NCBI GenBank assembly: GCA_963735115.1
Contig: CAVTJR010000003.1
Span: 1,550,001-1,614,000 of the forward strand
Reading direction: 5' to 3'
Length of the DNA stretch: 64,000 nucleotides
From: JAKACA01 sp963735115
Lineage (GTDB): Bacteria; Actinomycetota; Acidimicrobiia; Acidimicrobiales; Bog-793
The notes beneath the pieces are model-generated. The model was not told where the DNA came from. It did not search any database and saw only the letters and a list, made by a program, of their open reading frames with translations. Each line of letters starts with the position of its first letter. Position 1 is the stretch's first letter. The translations under genes were made by a program, and so were the position numbers. This document shows, in pieces, positions 1 to 7,818 of the stretch.

Positions 1-879
1 CTGCCGAGCATCGTGCTCATCCCCCTCGTGCTCCTCGCCGGCGCGGCCGGCGGGGCCATCTGGGGCGCCATCCCGGGCGCCTTCAAGGCCTATTTCAACG
101 TCAACGAGATTCTCAGCACGATCATGCTCAACCTCGTCGCCGTGCAGATCATGAACTACCTCTTGGCGGGCCCCATGGTTGACAACACCCAGAACTCGAC
201 CTATGGCCTCATCCCGGAGACACGGCTCCTCTCCTCCCACTCCTGGCTGCCGATTCTCATCCCCGGAACCCAGCTCCATCTCGGCGTCGTCATCGCTGTC
301 GTCGTTGCCGGGGGTGCCTACGTGCTGCTTTTTCACACCGGCGTGGGGTTCCGGCTGCGCGCCGTCGGGATCTCGCGCGAAGCCGCCAATTACGCCGGCA
401 TCAAGGTGAAGCGGACGATGGTGTTGGCAATGACCCTCAGCGGGGCGATGTGCGGTCTCGGGGGGGCGATGCTCGTCATCGGGAGCATCTCGCACAGGAT
501 GGTGACCGACGGGAGCCTCACCGGCTTCACCGGCTCTGACGGCTTCAACGGCATCGTCGTGGCTCTCTTCGGCGGGCTCAGCCCCCTCTGGAGTGTCGTC
601 TCTGCCTTCCTCTTCGGAGGGCTGCTCACCGGCGGCGACGCTCTCCAGGTGGCCACGGGCGTGCCGGCCGACATGGTGACGGCCCTCGAAGGCCTCGTCG
701 TGGTGTTCGTCGTATCGCTCGAGTACATGAGGCGCCGGGCCCGCACGGCCGCCTTGGCCCCGCCGGTGACGCCCTCGCGCTCATCGCGGGCAAAAGACGA
801 TGTCCCTCCGCTCGTCGGGGTGGGACGGGCCCCAGGGCTCGGCTCGCACGAGGCCTCCAGGACGGGAGCGTCACCGTGA
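1..879 (+). CDS. ABC transporter permease, BMP/nucleoside type (5' truncated)
   Basis: Inner-membrane permease of a BMP-type (purine nucleoside or nucleobase) ABC importer, resembling YufP/NupB. The reading frame is open from base 1, so the true start lies upstream of the window; the GTG at 13 is only the first in-window start. Hydrophobic segments alternate with the family-typical FNVNEILSTIMLN stretch near the start and the AGIKVKRTMVLAM coupling region in the middle. The last 50 residues are hydrophilic and variable. The stop overlaps the next permease by 4 bases (GTGA), so the two are translated together. Substrate is inferred from the BMP lipoprotein and purine-type neighbours; other nucleoside-like solutes are possible. 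Confidence 0.9.
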   Translation: MPSIVLIPLVLLAGAAGGAIWGAIPGAFKAYFNVNEILSTIMLNLVAVQIMNYLLAGPMVDNTQNSTYGLIPETRLLSSHSWLPILIPGTQLHLGVVIAVVVAGGAYVLLFHTGVGFRLRAVGISREAANYAGIKVKRTMVLAMTLSGAMCGLGGAMLVIGSISHRMVTDGSLTGFTGSDGFNGIVVALFGGLSPLWSVVSAFLFGGLLTGGDALQVATGVPADMVTALEGLVVVFVVSLEYMRRRARTAALAPPVTPSRSSRAKDDVPPLVGVGRAPGLGSHEASRTGASP

Positions 880-1808
880 GCCACTTCTTCACCTACGCCG
901 TCCTCACCTCCACGGTGGCCGCCGCCATCGCCCTCGCCAGCCCGTTCCTGCTGGCCTCCCTCGGCGAGACGATGGGCCAGCGAAGCGGCGTCATCAACCT
1001 CGGTGTCGACGGGATCATGCTGCTGTCGGCCTTCTCGACCTACTTCGTGGCCCTCAAGACGGGCAGCCTCCTGTTCGGGGTCCTCGCCGGCGTCGGGGTC
1101 GGGATGGTGATGGGCGTCATCACCGCCTTCATCTCTGTCACCTTGAAAGCCGAACAGGGCATCAGCGGCATCGGGATCTACCTCTTCGGCCTCGGCTTCA
1201 GTGATCTGCTGTTCATCAAGCTCGTGGGCACACCGCTGCCCATCAACGAGCTGACTCCGATCGGCATCCCCCTGCTCGACCGCATCCCCGCTGTCGGGAA
1301 CATGCTGTTCAAGCAGACGATCCTCGTCTACCTGGCCTTCCTGCTCGTCCCCGTGTTCGCCTTCGTGCTGAACCGCACGACCTACGGCCTCAAGATCCGC
1401 GCCTGCGGGGAGAACCCGGCCGCCGCCGACACCGTCGGCATCAGCGTGGCGCGCATCCGTTGGTCGACCGTGCTCATCGGCTGCACGATGGCGGGTCTGG
1501 CGGGCGCCGCCTTGCTCCTCTACGACGGGATCTTCATGGAGAACCTCACGCAGAGCGAGGGGTTCATCGCCGTGGCGCTCGTGTACTTCGGTGCCTGGCG
1601 CCCCCTCGGCGTCATGGGCGGCTCCGTCCTCTACGGGTTCACGATCGCCGTCGTCCTCGAGTGGAAGTCGCTCGGCATCATCCCGCTCAGCGCCTCCGAT
1701 CTCGCCGCCACGGCTCCGGCCGTCATCACGATCCTGGCCTTGTTGCTGGTGGCTCGCCGCTTCCGGCAGCCCGCCGTCCTCGGCAAGCCCTACGAGAGAG
1801 GAGGTTGA
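876..1808 (+). CDS. ABC transporter permease, BMP/nucleoside type
   Basis: Second permease of the same importer (YufQ/NupC-like), 310 residues, about the usual length. The motif SLGETMGQRSGVINLGVDG near the N-terminus is a hallmark of this permease branch, and the central IRACGENPAAADTVGI segment matches the ATPase-coupling loop. It starts with GTG inside the stop of the preceding permease. It is followed after about 100 bases by the binding-protein gene, giving the order permease-permease-lipoprotein-ATPase. Confidence 0.9.
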   Translation: MSHFFTYAVLTSTVAAAIALASPFLLASLGETMGQRSGVINLGVDGIMLLSAFSTYFVALKTGSLLFGVLAGVGVGMVMGVITAFISVTLKAEQGISGIGIYLFGLGFSDLLFIKLVGTPLPINELTPIGIPLLDRIPAVGNMLFKQTILVYLAFLLVPVFAFVLNRTTYGLKIRACGENPAAADTVGISVARIRWSTVLIGCTMAGLAGAALLLYDGIFMENLTQSEGFIAVALVYFGAWRPLGVMGGSVLYGFTIAVVLEWKSLGIIPLSASDLAATAPAVITILALLLVARRFRQPAVLGKPYERGG

Positions 1809-1895
1809 TGCCCCCCGCACGTGTCTTCCCATCTACTCGGGGCCGGCCGCCCCTGCGGTCGCCCACCTCGACACATTCAGTTCAGTCCGAACCCT

Positions 1896-1904
1896 AAGAA
1901 AGGA
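1896..1904 (+). promoter_or_regulatory. Ribosome binding site of the BMP lipoprotein gene
   Basis: The purine-rich AAGAAAGGA lies about six bases before ATG 1911 but abuts ATG 1905. This spacing favours 1911 as the start and rules out the longer open frame beginning at 1821. Confidence 0.55.
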
Positions 1905-1910
1905 ATGACA

Positions 1911-2930
1911 ATGCATGCACATCTGACCAAGAAGGTCGGCGTGCTGCTCGTCGCAATCGGTGTGGCCCTCGGCCTGGCCGCCTGCGGGAGCACCGCCTCG
2001 ACCAGCACGACCACCACCAAAGCCTCTTCATCTGCGCCAAAGGTGTTCAAGGTGGCTCTGATCGCTCCGAGTGCCACCAACGACCTGGCGTTCACGGAGT
2101 CGATGTACAACGCCCTCGAGGGCCTCAAGACGACTGAGAACCTGCAAATCTCGGTCTCGGCCAACGAATTCATCGTGGCAGACGCCGCCAACATCATCCG
2201 CGAGTACGCCTCGGAGGGGTACAACCTCGTGATCGCGCACGGATCCCAGTACGGCTCGACAATCGAGCAGCTGGCTCCGCAGTTCCCGAAGGTGTCGTTC
2301 GCCTGGGGCACGGCCGGCTCGACGTTCGGCTTGCCGAACGTCTTTGCCTACGAGGCCAGCTCGAACGAAGGCGGCTACGTGCAGGGGTACATGGCAGCGC
2401 TGTTGAGCAAGTCGCACGTGCTCGGAGTCATCGGGCCGATCGCGACGGGCGATGCCAAGCTGTACGTTGACGGCTTCGTCGCCGGGGCCAAAGCGGCCGA
2501 TCCGACGATCACCGACCACCCCGTGTACACGGGCTCCTTCAGTGACGACAGCCTGATGGCCACGGCCGCCAAGACGTTCGTCTCCGACGGTGCTGATGTC
2601 CTCACGGGCAGCTCGCAGTCGGTCGTGGGAGCCATCGGTGTCGCTCGCGCTGACCACCTCCCCTGGTTCAGCACGCAGTGGAGCCAGGCGACCCTGGCGC
2701 CGAGCAACGTCGTGTCGGCGCAGGTCTACAACTGGACGCCCGTCCTCACCCAGATGATCACGGAGATCCGTTCGGGCAAGCTCGGCGACGCCACGTACGT
2801 CATCGGGCTCGGCAACGGCGGTGAGCAGATCGTCTTCAACCCGGGCTACAAGCTCCCGGCATCGGTGAAGGCCAAGGCGCAGAAGCTCATCACCGACATC
2901 ACCAACGGGTCCCTCACGGTTCCTCAGTGA
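1911..2930 (+). CDS. BMP family substrate-binding lipoprotein
   Basis: Extracytoplasmic binding protein that delivers solute to the two permeases upstream. From ATG 1911 the product is 339 residues with a lysine-bearing n-region, a hydrophobic core and a lipobox (LAAC) with the lipidated Cys about 20 residues in, followed by a Ser/Thr linker. The mature part has the two-lobed BmpA/PnrA fold, with family motifs such as NEGGYVQGYMAALLSKS and a DVLTGSSQSVVGAI hinge region. PnrA-type proteins bind purine nucleosides, which fits the purine-linked genes downstream. The stop TGA overlaps the GTG of the ATPase gene. Confidence 0.9.
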   Translation: MHAHLTKKVGVLLVAIGVALGLAACGSTASTSTTTTKASSSAPKVFKVALIAPSATNDLAFTESMYNALEGLKTTENLQISVSANEFIVADAANIIREYASEGYNLVIAHGSQYGSTIEQLAPQFPKVSFAWGTAGSTFGLPNVFAYEASSNEGGYVQGYMAALLSKSHVLGVIGPIATGDAKLYVDGFVAGAKAADPTITDHPVYTGSFSDDSLMATAAKTFVSDGADVLTGSSQSVVGAIGVARADHLPWFSTQWSQATLAPSNVVSAQVYNWTPVLTQMITEIRSGKLGDATYVIGLGNGGEQIVFNPGYKLPASVKAKAQKLITDITNGSLTVPQ

Positions 2931-4579
2931 TCGCAGGAAGCGACGGTACGGAGGCCACAGTGGCAACCACGAGCAACAGCCCTACGGCTACCGCTACCGC
3001 GACCGCCCATCCGGAGGAGGCAGTACCGCTCCTCCGGATGAGCAGCATCACCAAGCGCTTCCCCGGCGTGCTCGCCAACGACGACGTGGACTTCGATGTC
3101 CGAGCCGGCGAGGTCCACACGCTCTTCGGAGAGAACGGCGCCGGCAAGAGCACGCTCATGCGCATCCTCTACGGCCTCTACCGCCCCGACTCGGGCGAGA
3201 TCCGCGTCCACGGCGAGGCCGTCCAGATCTCCTCGCCGGCCGCCGCCATCCGCCATGGCATCGGCATGATCCACCAGCACTTCATGCTCGTGAACACCTT
3301 GACCGTGGTCGAGAACGTCGCCCTCGGGCTGAAATCGTCCCGCGGTCCGCTCACGGACCTCGGCAAGGTCTCGGTACGCCTCGAGGAGCTCGCCGAGCGG
3401 CACGGGCTCGAGGTCGACCCTCATGCCCTTATCTGGCAGCTCTCGGTCGGCGAGCGCCAGCGCGTCGAGATCCTGAAGGCGCTCTACCGCGACGTCGGTC
3501 TCCTCGTCCTCGACGAGCCGACTGCCGTGCTCACCCCGAACGAGGTCGACGATCTCTTCCGGGTCCTCCGCCAGCTTGCCGCGAGCGGACGAGGGCTCGT
3601 GTTCATCTCCCACAAGGTGAACGAAGTGCTCGAGATCTCCGACCGCATCACCGTCCTTCGCGCCGGCAAGCGCATCGGCACGGTCTCCAGGGCGGAAGCC
3701 TCACAAAGCCGGCTCGTCGAGATGATGGTGGGGCACGACCTGTCCGCCGATGTGCGACCGACGGCCGCCGCTGCAGGCGAGAGACGTCTCGTCGTGCGCG
3801 ACCTCACGGTGAAGGGAGACCGCGGGCAGGACGCCGTACGCGGGCTCGATCTCGAAGTCGACGCCGGCGAGATCGTCGGGATCGCCGGAGTGTCAGGCAA
3901 CGGCCAGCGTGAGTTCGCCGAGTCGGTCGCCGGCATTCGTGCCCCTACGAGCGGCTCGATCCTCCTCGGCGGGAGCGAGGTAGCCGGCGCCCCGCCTGCC
4001 CAGGTGCGGGCTGCCGGGCTTGCTTATGTCCCCGAGGAGCGCATGCGCGACGGCATCGTTGCAGATTTCACCGTCGCCGAGAACCTCATGCTCGTGGACA
4101 ACAACAAGCCGAGCTTCTCCCGGCTCGGGTTTCTCCGCAGCCGCGTGATCAAGCGACACTGCCAGGAGCTCGTCGACGCCTTCGACGTGAGAACGCCGAG
4201 TCTCGACACGCCGGCACGCAACCTCTCCGGTGGCAACATTCAAAAGCTCATCATGGCCCGGGAGCTATCCGGCCAACCTCGCCTGCTGCTCGTCGCCCAA
4301 CCGACGCGGGGGATCGACGTCAGTGCCGCCCAGTACATCCACCGGCGGCTCGTCGAACAGCGCGACGCCGGTACGGCCGTGCTCATCATCTCCGAGGATC
4401 TCGACGAGGTGATGTCGATCTCCGATCGCATCCTCGTGATGTACGAGGGCCGGATCATCGGCTCCGCCGACCCGCGCACGAGTACGCGTGAAGCCATCGG
4501 CCTCATGATGGCCGGCATCGAAGCCGAGCAGTCGGAGGAGGCTGCGGCCGCTGTCGAGCCGGTGAGCGTCGATCGCTGA
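2927..4579 (+). CDS. ABC transporter ATP-binding protein, two ABC domains (BMP/nucleoside type)
   Basis: Cytoplasmic ATPase of the BMP importer (YufO/NupA-like), 550 residues with two nucleotide-binding domains. Domain 1 has Walker A GENGAGKST and Walker B LLVLDEPTAVL with signature LSVGERQRVEI. Domain 2 has the degenerate GVSGNGQ P-loop and LSGGNIQK signature followed by LLVAQPTRGID, the asymmetric arrangement normal for this sugar/nucleoside class. The GTG start overlaps the lipoprotein stop by 4 bases. The first 35 residues are low-complexity Thr/Ala, so a start at GTG 2960 or ATG 3039 is also possible. Confidence 0.9.
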   Translation: MIAGSDGTEATVATTSNSPTATATATAHPEEAVPLLRMSSITKRFPGVLANDDVDFDVRAGEVHTLFGENGAGKSTLMRILYGLYRPDSGEIRVHGEAVQISSPAAAIRHGIGMIHQHFMLVNTLTVVENVALGLKSSRGPLTDLGKVSVRLEELAERHGLEVDPHALIWQLSVGERQRVEILKALYRDVGLLVLDEPTAVLTPNEVDDLFRVLRQLAASGRGLVFISHKVNEVLEISDRITVLRAGKRIGTVSRAEASQSRLVEMMVGHDLSADVRPTAAAAGERRLVVRDLTVKGDRGQDAVRGLDLEVDAGEIVGIAGVSGNGQREFAESVAGIRAPTSGSILLGGSEVAGAPPAQVRAAGLAYVPEERMRDGIVADFTVAENLMLVDNNKPSFSRLGFLRSRVIKRHCQELVDAFDVRTPSLDTPARNLSGGNIQKLIMARELSGQPRLLLVAQPTRGIDVSAAQYIHRRLVEQRDAGTAVLIISEDLDEVMSISDRILVMYEGRIIGSADPRTSTREAIGLMMAGIEAEQSEEAAAAVEPVSVDR

Positions 4580-4582
4580 GCA

Positions 4583-4597
4583 GCCGGCTTTGCCGGC
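4583..4597 (+). terminator. Short hairpin after the ABC operon
   Basis: GCCGGC, a TTT loop and GCCGGC form a perfect 6-bp stem four bases after the ATPase stop, between convergent genes. There is no clear T-tract, so its role as a terminator is inferred. The rest of the gap to 4792 shows nothing else I can support. Confidence 0.4.
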
Positions 4598-4792
4598 GTC
4601 CTGGTCTGCCGACGGCGGCACTTGGTCCAGTGGCAGGCTCCAAAACGGCTCGTCTCCGACACCACAGGCGTGCGGCCGAGAACCTGGTAGTGAGTTCCGG
4701 TCACATATGCGTGCAACCGACTACCACGTCGGGCGGCAAACGGCTCCCACCGGTGTGCGCGATCGGCGAGACACGAGAGACAACATTCGGCC

Positions 4793-5746
4793 TCAGCCCG
4801 GCACGAAACGCGTGCCCGTCTCGCCTGCGAGGGCCCTCTCGACGTTGGCGGGATCGGTCACGATGGCTTCCGTGCCACCCGCGTCGAGGTAATTGAGGAC
4901 GGCCTGGATCTTCGGCGCCATGCTGCCGGCGGCAAAGTGGGTACCCTCCGCCAGGTACGCCCTCGCCTCGGATGCGGTCAAGCGGTCCACGAAACGCTGC
5001 TCCGGTCGTCCGAAGCTGAGCGCCACCTGCTCGACCGCCGTCGAGATGAGGAGGAGGTCGGCGCCAAGGTTGGTGGCCAGCAGCGCCGAAGCGAGGTCCT
5101 TGTCGATGACGGCCGCGACCCCCTCGAGATCGCCGTCCTCTTTGCAGACAACCGGAATGCCGCCCCCGCCGGCGGTGACCACGACGATGCCGGCCTCGAC
5201 GAGCGTGCGGATGGCAGGCATCTCGACGATCCGCACCGGAGTGGGAGAGGCGACGACGCGGCGCCAACCGCGGTTGGCATCTTCGATGAGCTCCCAGCCC
5301 TGCTGCCGTCGGCGCTCTGCCATCGCCTCGTCCATGAACGACCCGATCGGCTTGCTCGGATGGCTGAAGGCAGGGTCGTCGGCTCTCACCTCCACCTGGC
5401 AGATGACGGTGGCTGCGTTGCGATCCATGCCGAAGCGGCGGAACTCGTTGCAGAGGTTCTGCTGCAGGGCATATCCGATGGCACCTTGCGTGTCGGCCCC
5501 GCACACGTCGAGGGGAACCTCGTGCAGCTCGCTCGCCGCCAGCTCGGAACGTCGCAGGATGAAGCCGACCTGGGGCCCGTTGCCGTGGGCGATGACGACG
5601 TTCCAGCCGGCGCGGATCATCCCGACGATGTGGTGGCAGGTTTCTTTGGCGGCGATGTACTGATCTTGCACCGATTCGTGCTGCTTGTCCTTGATGAGTG
5701 AGTTGCCACCGATGGCGACGACGGCCGTGCGGCTCGCTGTGTCCAT
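4793..5746 (-). CDS. arcC: Carbamate kinase
   Basis: Transfers phosphate between carbamoyl phosphate and ADP, yielding ATP, CO2 and ammonia when run catabolically. The 317 residues are the usual length. Motifs seen are AIGGNSL at the N-terminus, AHGNGPQVG (substrate loop), VTAGGGGIPV and the DKDLASALLA nucleotide region. It is the last gene of a three-gene minus-strand unit, starting three bases after the knotted carbamoyltransferase. The context suggests ATP recovery from carbamoyl phosphate made by phosphorolysis of a ureido compound, as proposed for YqeA in the E. coli yge cluster, rather than arginine deimination (no arginine deiminase is present). Confidence 0.93.
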   Translation of the reverse strand: MDTASRTAVVAIGGNSLIKDKQHESVQDQYIAAKETCHHIVGMIRAGWNVVIAHGNGPQVGFILRRSELAASELHEVPLDVCGADTQGAIGYALQQNLCNEFRRFGMDRNAATVICQVEVRADDPAFSHPSKPIGSFMDEAMAERRRQQGWELIEDANRGWRRVVASPTPVRIVEMPAIRTLVEAGIVVVTAGGGGIPVVCKEDGDLEGVAAVIDKDLASALLATNLGADLLLISTAVEQVALSFGRPEQRFVDRLTASEARAYLAEGTHFAAGSMAPKIQAVLNYLDAGGTEAIVTDPANVERALAGETGTRFVPG

Positions 5747-5749
5747 GGG

Positions 5750-6727
5750 TCAGCTCATCGTGAGCGCCATCACTGCCTTCTGGCCGTGGAGGCGGTTCTC
5801 GGCTTGGTCGTAGACGATGGACTGCGGCCCGTCGATGACCTCGTCGGTCACCTCGACGTTGCGATCGGCAGGCAGCGGGTGCATGAAGACGGCATCTTCG
5901 TTGGCCGTCTTCATGTGGCGGGCGTCTGTCATCCACGAGTGGTACTGGTTGATGAGACGTGTGTCTTCGGCCTCGTCGGGTGTGGTCACCATGGCACCCC
6001 AGCTCTTGGCGTAGACGACGTCGGTGCCGACGAAACCCGCCTCGAAGTCGTCCATGAGCTCGAACCCGGCGTGCCCGATGCGAGCGTTCTCCCTCGCCTG
6101 CTCGACGATCTCGGGCATGAGTGAGAACTCGGGTGGGTGCACGAGGCGAACGTTCATGCCGAAGCGGGGCAGCAGGAGCACGAGGCTCTGGGCGACGCTG
6201 ACGGGCTTCAAGTAGGAGGGGTCGTGCGCCCAGGAGATCGTGGCGGTCTTGCCTCGCGGGTCGCCGAAGCGCTCGATGATCGTCATGAGGTCGCCGAGCG
6301 CCTGATGGGGGTGGTAGACGTCGCATTGCATGTTGAGGACCGGAACCCTGCTCGCCTCGGCGACGTCGCGCAGGTACTGGTTCCCCACGCCGAAGTCACA
6401 GTGGCGGATGGCGATGCCGTCGTTGTAGCGGCCGAGGATCTCGCCGATCTCCTTCGGAGTGTCCCCGTGGGCGATCTGGGTAGTACGGCTCTCGATGAAC
6501 TGGGCGTGGCCGCCGAGCTGGGCCATGCCGGCTTCGAAGGAGGCCCGCGTGCGCGTGCTCGAGAAGAAGAAGAGCATGGCGAGGACCTTGTCGCGAAGGA
6601 GCGGGTGGCCGATGCCGAGGGCGCGCTCGCGCTTCAAGTGGAAGGCGATGTCGAGCAGCGTGTCGACTTCGTCCTTCGTCCACTCCTGCAGGTCGATGAG
6701 GTCGCGTCCGCGAAGGTGTGTCTGCAT
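5750..6727 (-). CDS. Knotted carbamoyltransferase, YgeW-like
   Basis: Member of the aspartate/ornithine carbamoyltransferase superfamily, 325 residues. The carbamoyl-phosphate loop reads SSTRTRASFE, the second-domain motif is CDVYHPHQALGDL, and HPLPADRNVEV near the C-terminus is characteristic of the knotted YgeW/acetylornithine-type branch. The WAHDPSYLKPVSVAQ stretch also resembles YgeW. It is shorter than E. coli YgeW (near 400). The amino acceptor cannot be read from sequence; phosphorolysis of a ureido intermediate is an inference from the adjacent carbamate kinase. It follows the ATCase-like gene by four bases. Confidence 0.8.
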   Translation of the reverse strand: MQTHLRGRDLIDLQEWTKDEVDTLLDIAFHLKRERALGIGHPLLRDKVLAMLFFFSSTRTRASFEAGMAQLGGHAQFIESRTTQIAHGDTPKEIGEILGRYNDGIAIRHCDFGVGNQYLRDVAEASRVPVLNMQCDVYHPHQALGDLMTIIERFGDPRGKTATISWAHDPSYLKPVSVAQSLVLLLPRFGMNVRLVHPPEFSLMPEIVEQARENARIGHAGFELMDDFEAGFVGTDVVYAKSWGAMVTTPDEAEDTRLINQYHSWMTDARHMKTANEDAVFMHPLPADRNVEVTDEVIDGPQSIVYDQAENRLHGQKAVMALTMS

Positions 6728-6731
6728 CGGT

Positions 6732-7685
6732 TTACTCCATTGCTCCCAGCACGAGGGACAGAAGGGACATGCGCATGACGACGCCGTTGAAGGCCTCCAC
6801 CCAGTAGCGGGCGTGCCGCGTGCTGTCGACGTCCGGCGGCAGCTCGTCCATGCGGGGGAGGGAGTGGAGGATGATGGCGTCGGACTTCGCCTTCGCCGCC
6901 AGCAGCTCTCGGGTGACGCGGTAGGCCGCCGGCGTGCCGCCGCGCTCCCCGCTCGCTTCCACCCGCGACTGGGTGTAGTCGGCCTGCACGACCGGCTCCA
7001 TGTAGATCACGTCGGCGTCGGCGATGCAGGCCTCGACGCTCTCGGCCTCGCGGTATTGCACGCTGCGCTCGTCGAGCTCCGACTTGAACTCGTCAGTGAG
7101 CGACATGTCCTCCGGCGAGACGACGAAACCCTCGAGGTCGAACTGCGACATCGCATACAGGATCGAGTGCATCGTCCGCATCCTCATGTCCCCGACGAGC
7201 AACATTTTCAAGCCGTCAAGGCCACCGCGTGCCTGCCAGATCGTGTAGAGGTCGGTGAGCACTTGCGTCGGGTGCTCACCCCAGCCGTCGCCGCAGTTGA
7301 TCACCGGGACCGACGCCCAGCGGGCGGCCTCCTCCGGCGCCCCCTGCTGGAAGTGGCGCATGGCGATGACGTCGCCGTAGTACTCCAGCATGTGGACGGT
7401 GTCCTTGATGGACTCCTGGTAGAAGTCGCCGGCTCGCGTCATCTTGGCATCGGAGAAACCGAGCACATGGCCGCCGAGCCGGTGCATGGCCGCCTCCGTC
7501 GCCAGCCGAGTGCGGGTGCTCGGCTGGTAGAAGGCCGTCAGCAGCGTCTTGTGCTTGAGGAGATCCCCGTTCCGCCGTTCCGCCGCGTACGGTCGCAAGC
7601 GGTCCGCCACCCGGAAAATCTGGAAGAACTCCTCACGCTCCATGTCTTTGAGGGACAGAATGTCCCGACCGAGAAAACTTCGCAT
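6732..7685 (-). CDS. Aspartate carbamoyltransferase-like catalytic subunit
   Basis: PyrB-family protein of 317 residues with PSTRTR (carbamoyl-phosphate loop), GEHPTQVLTDLYTI and a C-terminal HSLPRMDE motif. The loop that in E. coli PyrB carries the catalytic Ser-Lys (around 80-84) reads TRAGDFYQES here, so the aspartate-specific lysine is not evident. No pyrI or other de novo pyrimidine gene is nearby. It heads a co-directional unit with a YgeW-like enzyme and carbamate kinase, so a catabolic ureido-specific role is more likely than pyrimidine synthesis. ATG 7685 is the first good start; the gene is divergent from the D-aminoacylase gene. Confidence 0.75.
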   Translation of the reverse strand: MRSFLGRDILSLKDMEREEFFQIFRVADRLRPYAAERRNGDLLKHKTLLTAFYQPSTRTRLATEAAMHRLGGHVLGFSDAKMTRAGDFYQESIKDTVHMLEYYGDVIAMRHFQQGAPEEAARWASVPVINCGDGWGEHPTQVLTDLYTIWQARGGLDGLKMLLVGDMRMRTMHSILYAMSQFDLEGFVVSPEDMSLTDEFKSELDERSVQYREAESVEACIADADVIYMEPVVQADYTQSRVEASGERGGTPAAYRVTRELLAAKAKSDAIILHSLPRMDELPPDVDSTRHARYWVEAFNGVVMRMSLLSLVLGAME

Positions 7686-7818
7686 GCATGCATCTTGCCT
7701 GCTCCGGAATGTGCCGAGCTAGGGCCTTTCGGCCCGATTGTCGCCCTCGGCGCGCCGATACAGTTGCCTGGCCAGCACGGACGGCTGGGCGCAGCGACGA
7801 ATCGGAAGGACGCCATCG
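7686..7818. promoter_or_regulatory. Divergent promoter region
   Basis: 133 bases between the starts of the carbamoyltransferase unit (minus) and the deacylase gene (plus). Promoters for both must lie here or nearby, but I cannot pick out convincing -35/-10 boxes or an operator. Confidence 0.4.

Noticed and set aside
390..1832. Long minus-strand open frame of 480 codons opposite the permeases
   Set aside because: Composition is Asp/Glu/Gly/Arg-rich shadow, while the plus strand shows clear permease motifs.
4701..6326. 541-codon minus frame across carbamate kinase and the YgeW-like gene
   Set aside because: Arg/His/Pro-rich shadow; both real genes lie in other frames with conserved motifs.
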